The translations under genes and the position numbers were made by a program. From positions 1 through 45,976 of the forward strand of contig NZ_FOZW01000025.1 of NCBI RefSeq assembly GCF_900116195.1: DNA of 45,976 bases, written 5' to 3'. Source of the stretch: Alloyangia pacifica. Its GTDB lineage: Bacteria; Pseudomonadota; Alphaproteobacteria; Rhodobacterales; Rhodobacteraceae. Below are positions 40,480 to 45,976 of the stretch, piece by piece. Under the pieces are notes generated by a model. It did not search any database. It was not told the DNA's origin and was given only the letters and a program-made list of their open reading frames with translations. Position 1 is the stretch's first letter; each line of letters opens with the position of its first letter.

Positions 40480-41358
40480 ATGAATATCAACGATATCAGC
40501 CTCTGCGCGTCCTATTGGACGGTTGCGGGCAACACTTATCCCGGCGCGCCGTCCGAGATTAGCCCCTTTTCATTGGTCGAGCGTGCCGCGGTCTGCGGCC
40601 GCACTGGCTGGCAGGGTATGGGCTTTGTCATGGACGACATCGAGGCGTCCATCGATCGCCATGGCATGGCCGGCGTTCGGCACATCTTCGACGACAACAA
40701 CATCGGCCACGTCGAGTTGGAATTCCTCGTCGACTGGCACCTAACGGGCGAGCGCCGGGCGCTGTCGGACAAGATGTATGCCCGGATGCTGGAGATCAGT
40801 GACGCGCTCGGCGTGGAAAAGATCAAGCTTGGTGGCGGCGTTTTCGAAACTGAGGCGCCAGACACCGGGGCGATGCGCGCGGCACTGTTCGAAATCTGCG
40901 AAATGGCAAGACCTCTGGGCATCGACATCGCGATCGAGTTCCTGCCTTTTGCCAGCATCAATACAATTGACCGGGGACTGGACCTGTTCCGTGACCTCGG
41001 CGTGACCAACGGTGGCCTCCTGGTCGACACGTGGCACGTCGAACGCGGCGGCATGACCGCGGAGGACATCCGTAAAATACCACCCGAATTCCTGCGCGCT
41101 GCGGAACTGGATGATGCGGGCCCCGAGGTGATGGGTGACCTGTTCAACGACTCCACCCACTACCGCAGGCTCTGCGGCGAAGGCGCTATCGATATCGCGA
41201 GCCAGATCCAGGCGATGCTCGACCAGGGCTATCGCGGCTACTGGGGGGTGGAACTGATCTCGGCCTACCACCGTCACCTGCCGCTGGAGATGGCTGCCGC
41301 CCGCGCCTTTGACACCACCATGCAACAGTTCGCAGCCGTGACCTTCCCGGCCGACTGA
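40480..41358 (+). CDS. Sugar-phosphate-isomerase/IolE-like TIM-barrel protein
   Basis: The 292-residue protein belongs to the xylose-isomerase-like TIM-barrel superfamily (sugar phosphate isomerases/epimerases, inosose dehydratase IolE). Likely metal ligands are Glu153 (IAIEFLPF), Asp183 and His186 (LVDTWHVERGG) and Glu258 (YWGVELI). It begins five bases after the dioxygenase stop, so the two are translated together. In this operon, with two sugar-type dehydrogenases and aromatic ring cleavage, a dehydratase or isomerase on a cyclic polyol-derived ketone is plausible, but the reaction cannot be read from the sequence. Confidence 0.75.
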   Translation: MNINDISLCASYWTVAGNTYPGAPSEISPFSLVERAAVCGRTGWQGMGFVMDDIEASIDRHGMAGVRHIFDDNNIGHVELEFLVDWHLTGERRALSDKMYARMLEISDALGVEKIKLGGGVFETEAPDTGAMRAALFEICEMARPLGIDIAIEFLPFASINTIDRGLDLFRDLGVTNGGLLVDTWHVERGGMTAEDIRKIPPEFLRAAELDDAGPEVMGDLFNDSTHYRRLCGEGAIDIASQIQAMLDQGYRGYWGVELISAYHRHLPLEMAAARAFDTTMQQFAAVTFPAD

Positions 41359-41381
41359 CACGCTTCCCAAGGAAAATAAAC

Positions 41382-42377
41382 ATGATCGGAATAGCAGTTC
41401 TGGGCGCCGGCCGTATCGGCAAGATCCATGCCGGCAACGTCGCCGCCAATCCTCGCGCACGGTTGATCGCCGTGGCCGACCCCTTTGCCGAGGCCTGTGA
41501 GCCGCTGGCCGCAAAACATGGCGCCGAGGCGATGACCGACCCGATGGCCGCCATTGTCCGTGACGACGTTGACGCGGTGGTGATCGGCACCCCCACCGAC
41601 ACCCATATTGGCCTTCTGATGAAGGCAGTCGAACTCGGCAAGGCTGTGCTGTGCGAAAAGCCCATCGACCTCGACATGGGCAAGAGTGCCGAGGCCGCCG
41701 CACAGGTCGAGAAACTGAACGGCCGGGTCATGCTGGCCTTCAACCGTCGGTTCGATCCGACCTTTGCCGAGGTGCGCCGCGCCATCGACGCGGGCCAGAT
41801 TGGAGCCGTGCGGCAGGTGGTCATCTCCAGCCGCGATCCGGGCATGCCGCCCGAAGGCTACGTTAAGTCCTCGGGTGGACTGTTCCGCGACATGACGATC
41901 CATGATCTCGACATGGCACGCTGGCTGCTCGGGGAGGAACCGGTCACCGTCACTGCCATGGCATCCAGGATCGTCGATGAAGCGATGGTCGAGAAATACG
42001 ACGATTACGACACCGCCATGGTGATCCTGCAGACCGCAAGCGGCAAGCAGGCGCATATCAACAACTGCCGCGAGGCGGTCTACGGCTACGACCAACGGAT
42101 CGAGGTGCTGGGCGAAACTGGCATGCTGACCCATGACAACCTGCGCCCGACGACGATGCGCCTGACCACGGCCGAGATGACAGATGCGCAGCAGCCGCTG
42201 CTGAACTTCTTCCTCGAACGCTACACGGCGGCCTACCGCGCGGAAATGGACGCTTTCGTGACCGCGCTGGCCGATGGCACCGCGCTGCCGACCACCGCAC
42301 AGGACGGCGTTCAGGCGCTGCGCCTGGCCGAAGCCGCACTTCAGTCCGTACGAACCGGTCAGACCGTTTCCCTGTAA
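41382..42377 (+). CDS. Gfo/Idh/MocA oxidoreductase, inositol-2-dehydrogenase-like
   Basis: The 331-residue NAD(P)-dependent dehydrogenase has the Rossmann motif VLGAGRIGKIHAGN, the CEKPID motif with the catalytic-region Lys, the substrate-site segment FNRRFDPTFAEVR, and GGLFRDMTIHDLDMARWL with the catalytic Asp/His pair. This combination is typical of IolG-type myo-inositol 2-dehydrogenases, which oxidise inositol to scyllo-inosose. ATG 41382 follows AAGGA. It is placed between the TIM-barrel gene and a second dehydrogenase. The substrate is inferred from subfamily likeness only. Confidence 0.8.
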   Translation: MIGIAVLGAGRIGKIHAGNVAANPRARLIAVADPFAEACEPLAAKHGAEAMTDPMAAIVRDDVDAVVIGTPTDTHIGLLMKAVELGKAVLCEKPIDLDMGKSAEAAAQVEKLNGRVMLAFNRRFDPTFAEVRRAIDAGQIGAVRQVVISSRDPGMPPEGYVKSSGGLFRDMTIHDLDMARWLLGEEPVTVTAMASRIVDEAMVEKYDDYDTAMVILQTASGKQAHINNCREAVYGYDQRIEVLGETGMLTHDNLRPTTMRLTTAEMTDAQQPLLNFFLERYTAAYRAEMDAFVTALADGTALPTTAQDGVQALRLAEAALQSVRTGQTVSL

Positions 42378-42396
42378 CCCCAGAGAGGTACATGAC

Positions 42397-43482
42397 ATGA
42401 CCTATGCGATCGGAGCAGACACCCCCCTCGGCATCGCCTGCCTCGGGATCACGCACCCGCACACATCGGGCCGGGTGAAAGCCTTCAAGCGAATGACCAA
42501 CGCCCGTGTGCTGGGTGCATACGACGACAGCCCGCTGCTGGCGCCTTTTGTCGATGCAATGGAGATTGAGGCGCGGAGCAAAGACGAGATCCTGTCGGAC
42601 CCGGCGGTTCACGCGGTCATGATCCACCCCAAGAGCTACCGCATGGCCGATTGGGCCATCGAGGCGATGGAGGCTGGCAAGGCCGTGCTCTGTGAAAAGC
42701 CCGCCGGGCGCGGATCGGAAGACACCGAACGGCTGGTTGCCGCTGCCGAACGCACCGGTCAGCTCTTTCAGGTGGGTTATTGCTGGCGCTATGCGCCTTC
42801 GGTCGACAAGATGCAGGAGGTCTTGCAGAAGGGACAGCTCGGCAAAATCCTGCAGGTCCGAGCCCATGCGGGCTGTTCCCATGGGGAGGCCGACACCGAC
42901 CACATGCGCCAGCCCGGCGACATCGGCGGTGCCTTCTACGTCATTGGCTGCCACACCATCGACCGGCTGCTCCTGCACTTCGGAATGCCGAAATCGGTCA
43001 ACGCGCGGATTTCGAAGTTCCCCGGCATCATGCCGGACGCCGCGCGTGAAGACGCCGCCGGGGCGATCCTGAACTACGACGACAAGATGATCACCGTCGA
43101 TTTCATGTCATGGGACCCGATGCCTTGGACTGAAAGCTGGGACATCACCGCTTACGGCACCGACGGAGTCATGTCTTCGCGTCCGATGCCCGCGACCTAC
43201 AGGATCTACAGCACCGGCAAACACGGGCTGCCGATGGGGTGGACCGAGTACAACGAGAACTCGTTCCCCGAGATCTGGGCGGTGCGCAAGACCGTCTATT
43301 CGCCCGAGATCGCCGAGATCGGGAATCCGGTCTATTTCGACCGCGAAGCCGCAGCGTTCGAGCATTCGCTGCGCACCGGGGCGCCGTCCAACGTGCCCGC
43401 GACACAGGCCCATAACATCAATCTGATCCTCGAGGCGCTGTTCGCCTCGTCGCAACAAGGCGGGACCGAGGTCACGCTCTGA
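42397..43482 (+). CDS. Gfo/Idh/MocA oxidoreductase (second, divergent)
   Basis: The 361-residue protein is a second Gfo/Idh/MocA member, with GIACLGITHPHTSGRVKAF as an atypical nucleotide-binding start (GITHPH in place of the usual GxGxxG), CEKPAGRGSEDTERLV, GYCWRYAPSVDKMQEVL and GGAFYVIGCHTIDRLLLHF. The changed glycine loop may alter or weaken cofactor binding. It starts at ATG 42397 (AGAGAGG upstream), 19 bases after the first dehydrogenase gene. A partner role in a two-step oxidation or in reducing a ketone is inferred from context. Confidence 0.75.
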   Translation: MTYAIGADTPLGIACLGITHPHTSGRVKAFKRMTNARVLGAYDDSPLLAPFVDAMEIEARSKDEILSDPAVHAVMIHPKSYRMADWAIEAMEAGKAVLCEKPAGRGSEDTERLVAAAERTGQLFQVGYCWRYAPSVDKMQEVLQKGQLGKILQVRAHAGCSHGEADTDHMRQPGDIGGAFYVIGCHTIDRLLLHFGMPKSVNARISKFPGIMPDAAREDAAGAILNYDDKMITVDFMSWDPMPWTESWDITAYGTDGVMSSRPMPATYRIYSTGKHGLPMGWTEYNENSFPEIWAVRKTVYSPEIAEIGNPVYFDREAAAFEHSLRTGAPSNVPATQAHNINLILEALFASSQQGGTEVTL

Positions 43483-43506
43483 CCCGGACTGATGACAGGC
43501 AGGCCA

Positions 43507-43534
43507 CCGCTCCCCCAGGGCAAAGGGGGAGCGG
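43507..43534 (+). promoter_or_regulatory. Perfect hairpin before the Dabb gene
   Basis: CCGCTCCCCC (43507-43516) pairs perfectly with GGGGGAGCGG (43525-43534) over an 8-base loop, in the 74-base gap between the second dehydrogenase and the Dabb gene. It is the third such structure in this operon. Confidence 0.65.
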
Positions 43535-43556
43535 ACATCACCTTCGGGAGGACATA

Positions 43557-43856
43557 ATGATCAAGCATATCGTCATGTGGAACATGGCCGGAGACACGGC
43601 CGAGGAACGCACCCGCGCTGCGGAACATCTGCGGGCACGGTTCGAAGAGATCCGGGGAGAGATCCCGGGGCTCCTGCATCTCGAGGTCGGGTTCGATCAC
43701 AGCCGCGTGGATTATGCCTGCGACGTGGTGCTCTATACCGAATTCGATAGCCAGGAGGCGCTCGACGCCTACGCCAGCCACCCGGCGCACCTACGAGTCA
43801 AGGATGCGCTCGGCGCGTCGCGTATTGCCCGGCACCAGGTCGACTATCGCGCCTGA
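43557..43856 (+). CDS. Dabb-family (stress-responsive alpha/beta barrel) protein
   Basis: The 99-residue protein shows the Dabb pattern: KHIVMWNMAGDTAEE, then LRARFEEIRGEIPGLLHLEV, then DVVLYTEFDSQEALDAYASH and PAHLRVKD. The family is dimeric. Members include plain stress proteins and true enzymes such as polyketide cyclases that aid aromatic ring formation. Its position between dehydrogenases and maleylacetate reductase suggests a part in the pathway, perhaps helping a cyclic intermediate isomerise or aromatise; this is inference. ATG 43557 follows GGGAGGA. Confidence 0.8.
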   Translation: MIKHIVMWNMAGDTAEERTRAAEHLRARFEEIRGEIPGLLHLEVGFDHSRVDYACDVVLYTEFDSQEALDAYASHPAHLRVKDALGASRIARHQVDYRA

Positions 43857-43879
43857 CCCGCGCCATCAAAGGACATGTC

Positions 43880-44941
43880 ATGAAGGAATTCACCTATACC
43901 GCACTGCCTTCCCGCGTGATCTTTGGCCCGGGCAAGCTCGCCTCCGTTGCGAATGAGGTCGCGACCATTGGGGCGAACCGCGCGCTTGTCTTATGTACGC
44001 CGCAACAGCGGGCGCAGGCCGAACAGGTCGGCGCGCTTCTCGGCGACAAGCTCGCGGGCATCCACGACGGGGCCGAGATGCATGTGCCCATCGAAAGCGC
44101 CCGCGCAGCTCGCGCCATAGCCACTGACCTGGACGCCGATTGCGCGGTTGCGGTGGGCGGAGGATCGACCATTGGCCTCGGCAAGGCGATCGCCTTGGAC
44201 TCCGCGCTGCCGATCATCGCCATCCCGACGACCTACGCAGGCTCCGAGATGACACCGGTCTATGGCATCACCGAAAACGGCATCAAGACGACGGGCAAGG
44301 ACGTGCGCGTCCTACCGAAATCGGTGATCTACGACCCGGAACTGACCTATTCTCTGCCGGTTGGGATGTCCTTGGTCAGCGGTATGAACGCCATCGCTCA
44401 TGCGGCAGAAGGGCTCTACGCCAAGGACGGCAACCCGGTGATGTCCCTGATCGCCGAAGAAGGGATCCGCGCCCTGGCGGCGGGGATGCCGGTACTGCTC
44501 GAGACCCCAAACGATGTCGACGCCCGATCGCAATGCCTATACGGCGCTTGGCTCTGCGGCTCCGTTCTCGGACATGTCGGCATGGCGTTGCATCACAAGC
44601 TCTGCCACACGCTGGGCGGGAGCTTCAACCTGCCACACGCGGAAACCCACACCATCATCCTTCCGCATGCAATGGCCTACAACAGCCTCGCCGCTCCCGC
44701 AGCCATGGCACGCATCGCCCATGCCATCGGGGCCGAAGACGGTCCGACCGGACTTTACGCGCTCGCGCGGCAACTGGGGGTGCCGACAGCACTACGCAAT
44801 CTGGGCATCGCAGAAACGGACCTGGATCGTGCCTGTGAGATTGCCTTGTCGAACCCTTATTGGAACCCGCGCCAAATCGAAGCAGCTCCTCTGAGGGCGC
44901 TCTTGCAGCGAGCGTGGGAAGGCTCCGAGCCTCGGCCCTGA
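43880..44941 (+). CDS. Maleylacetate reductase (iron-alcohol-dehydrogenase family)
   Basis: The 353-residue protein has the maleylacetate reductase layout. SRVIFGPGKLASVANEV is at the start, and the nucleotide site is AVGGGSTIGLGKAIAL. It contains PTTYAGSEMTPVYGITENG and KSVIYDPELTYSLPVGMSLV, and the metal- or substrate-site histidines are in SGMNAIAHAAEGLYA and GMALHHKLCHTLGGSFNLPH. It reduces maleylacetate to 3-oxoadipate with NAD(P)H, the step after hydroxyquinol cleavage. ATG 43880 follows AGGA. It is the last gene of the operon. The IS110 region begins right after its stop. Confidence 0.92.
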   Translation: MKEFTYTALPSRVIFGPGKLASVANEVATIGANRALVLCTPQQRAQAEQVGALLGDKLAGIHDGAEMHVPIESARAARAIATDLDADCAVAVGGGSTIGLGKAIALDSALPIIAIPTTYAGSEMTPVYGITENGIKTTGKDVRVLPKSVIYDPELTYSLPVGMSLVSGMNAIAHAAEGLYAKDGNPVMSLIAEEGIRALAAGMPVLLETPNDVDARSQCLYGAWLCGSVLGHVGMALHHKLCHTLGGSFNLPHAETHTIILPHAMAYNSLAAPAAMARIAHAIGAEDGPTGLYALARQLGVPTALRNLGIAETDLDRACEIALSNPYWNPRQIEAAPLRALLQRAWEGSEPRP

Positions 44942-45660
44942 TGTGAGGGGGAGGGCGCTGCACTTCCGCCTTGCACGAGGGTTCGGCCCAATGCGGACTT
45001 TGAGTAAAGCTTCGGGTCGCTGCAACGCGCCTCCTCGAAGGAGATGGGGTGGATGGCTCCCGCTCCCGGCGTCGCAACGCGCCATACTGCAGGTGTCAGA
45101 ATCTGCGATCGAGAGGAGCCACCCCATGCAAGTTACTACCGTCGGCCTCGACCTGGCCAAGAACATCTTTCAAGTCCACGGAGTGACCGAGACCGGAGAG
45201 GTTGCCTTCAACCGACCGTTGAGACGGGCGCAGGTGCTGGCGTTCTTCGAGCGACTGTCGCCCTACCTCATCGGCATCGAGGCCTGCGCATCGAGCCACC
45301 ATTGGGCGCGGGAGCTTTCGCAACTCGGCCATACCGTCCGACTGATGCCGCCAATGTACGTCAAACCCTACGTGAAGCGTGGCAAGTCCGATGCAGTCGA
45401 CGCCGAAGCGATCTGCGAAGCCGTGACAAGGCCCACGATGCGCTTCGTCGAGATCAAGTCCGAGGAGCAGCAGGCACTCTTGTCCTTGCACCGCGCGCGT
45501 GACTTCATCGTGCGCCAGAGGACGCAGCTGATCAACATGGTCCGGAGCCTTGCAGCGGAGTTCGGGATCACCATCGCTCGGGGCGTCGCGCGCGCCATCG
45601 AGTTCGCCAGGTCCATCATCGACGGCAAGCAGCCGGAACTGCCCGATCTGGCCCAGGATG
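44942..45660 (+). mobile_element. IS110-family element, interrupted at its 3' side
   Basis: It consists of a long non-coding left part (44942-45125) and the first ~180 codons of the transposase gene, after which IS21-type sequence begins. The exact left end is not visible; it is placed after the maleylacetate reductase stop. The non-coding part may hold the bridge RNA known from IS110 elements. It contains a long-range inverted repeat around the start codon. Confidence 0.65.
45046..45125 (+). promoter_or_regulatory. Long-range inverted repeat enclosing the transposase ribosome binding site
   Basis: GGGGTGG and GGCTCC (45046-45060, two extra bases between them) pair with GGAGCC and ACCCC (45115-45125). 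The right arm contains the AGGAG Shine-Dalgarno sequence and ends directly before the ATG at 45126. Folding would hide the ribosome binding site, or it may be part of the bridge RNA. Confidence 0.45.
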
Positions 45661-45680
45661 TGGCGCGACATCGCAGTTGA
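45126..45680 (+). pseudogene. IS110-family transposase, truncated
   Basis: The product begins MQVTTVGLDLAKNIFQVHGV and has the N-terminal DEDD domain (YLIGIEACASSHHWARELSQ, KSDAVDAEAICEAV) and the following helix region (RARDFIVRQRTQLINMVRSL, GIARG-like AEFGITIARGVARAIEF). At about codon 179 (PDLAQDVA) it runs into foreign sequence and stops after three more codons. The C-terminal domain with the catalytic serine is missing, so it cannot be functional unless the rest is found on the far side of the inserted element. Confidence 0.85.
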
Positions 45681-45976
45681 GTGCTGAGCGACATCGCAGG
45701 TGGATGACGGTGACGTTTTTTGACGGTGCCGGTTTGCGGCCGTCAGATCAAGTTTCGATGTCGCTGCTCAATGTCGCTGGCTGCGAGTTGTCCTTCGCTG
45801 TGGCGATCTCCTTTTCGGGCTGTTGTTTGTCGCGGTCATCTTCGATGTCGCTTAGCGATGTCGCGGCGGCATAGGCGGCACGGCGTCGGTAGCTTTCGAC
45901 GTTCATCTCGAAGATTGTTGCATGGTGAACGAGCCGATCGATGGCGGCGATGGTCATCGCCCTGTCGGGGAAGATG
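45661..45976 (-). mobile_element. IS21-family element, end portion
   Basis: It starts inside the IS110 transposase gene and contains the C-terminal part of istB reading toward the junction. Two exact copies of GCGACATCGCAG, 23 bases apart (45665-45676 and 45688-45699), lie at its end, as expected for the repeated terminal sites of IS21 elements. The other end is beyond the window. Confidence 0.7.
45748..45976 (-). CDS. IstB-like ATP-binding protein, C-terminal part
   Basis: The visible end of the frame contains FPDRAMTIAAIDRLVHHATI followed by FEMNVESYRRR, the classic C-terminal stretch of IstB, the AAA+ helper of IS21 transposition. It continues into a polar tail of about 40 residues rich in Asp, Ser and Gln. 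The stop is at 45748. The ATPase core lies outside the window. The tail is encoded by DNA with several copies of a CGACATCG-like motif, so the element's end repeats appear to extend into the gene. Confidence 0.85.
   Translation of the reverse strand, partial: IFPDRAMTIAAIDRLVHHATIFEMNVESYRRRAAYAAATSLSDIEDDRDKQQPEKEIATAKDNSQPATLSSDIET

Noticed and set aside
1..45976. The two IS110 genes as ends of one composite transposon
   Set aside because: They encode clearly different transposases, and the intervening 44 kb contains core denitrification operons, so a single transposing unit is unlikely.

Overview
The window is high-GC DNA with the gene content of an alphaproteobacterium, most likely a Rhodobacteraceae (Roseobacter/Rhodobacter/Paracoccus-like) strain. 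The reasons are a copper-type nirK followed by nirV, a norCBQD operon followed by two tiny membrane genes, nnrU and hemN, nnrS beside pseudoazurin, and FrcBCA-like sugar ABC transporter genes with single-domain ATPases. No rRNA, tRNA or CRISPR array was seen.

Layout. 1-4.1 kb is a worn accessory edge: a truncated IS110-family element, a fragment of an AAA-type ATPase gene, an EamA transporter, a HigBA/RelE-type toxin-antitoxin pair whose toxin gene has an in-frame amber stop, and a NYN/PIN-like protein. 4.1-6.9 kb holds an HPP-CBS membrane protein and a TauE/SafE permease, divergent from a GntR regulator. 7.0-8.7 kb is an Rrf2/NsrR-like regulator divergent from the NO dioxygenase gene hmp, with a 21-bp dyad just before hmp. 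9.0-21.1 kb is the nitrite-to-N2O part of denitrification: nirK-nirV on the plus strand; norC-B-Q-D, two small membrane genes, nnrU and hemN on the minus strand; a small DUF1858-like gene divergent from norC; an Nnr-type CRP/FNR regulator; pseudoazurin; nnrS. 21.7-26.9 kb is the periplasmic nitrate reductase operon napF-D-A-(scar)-B-C plus a small membrane protein. The scar joins the start of napG to the end of napH out of frame. No nitrous oxide reductase (nos) gene is present in the window, so the visible pathway ends at N2O.

27.4-28.3 kb is a second EamA transporter. 29.0-33.5 kb is visibly more A+T-rich and looks horizontally acquired: a 589-aa reverse transcriptase of the defence-associated (Abi/DRT, 'unknown group') kind, a 580-nt stretch without a clear gene, and a 700-aa protein that joins a GHKL ATPase domain to a PD-(D/E)XK nuclease motif.

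34.0-44.9 kb is a catabolic island. A LacI-type and a LysR-type regulator diverge. They precede a sugar-type ABC transporter (binding protein, ATPase, permease), an intradiol (hydroxyquinol-type) dioxygenase, an IolE-like TIM-barrel protein, two Gfo/Idh/MocA dehydrogenases, a Dabb-domain protein and a maleylacetate reductase. The enzyme set suggests that a polyol or inositol-like compound is imported, oxidised and dehydrated to an aromatic triol, then ring-cleaved to maleylacetate and 3-oxoadipate. This route is an inference. Three perfect GC-rich hairpins sit at gene borders of this operon. 45.0-46.0 kb ends in a second IS110 element that is interrupted by the end of an IS21-like element (istB).

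Nitrogen-oxide control is readable in the DNA. Identical FNR-type half sites (TTGTG and CGCAA, 4 bp apart) lie before nirK and between norC and the DUF1858-like gene. A related box lies between the Nnr regulator and pseudoazurin.
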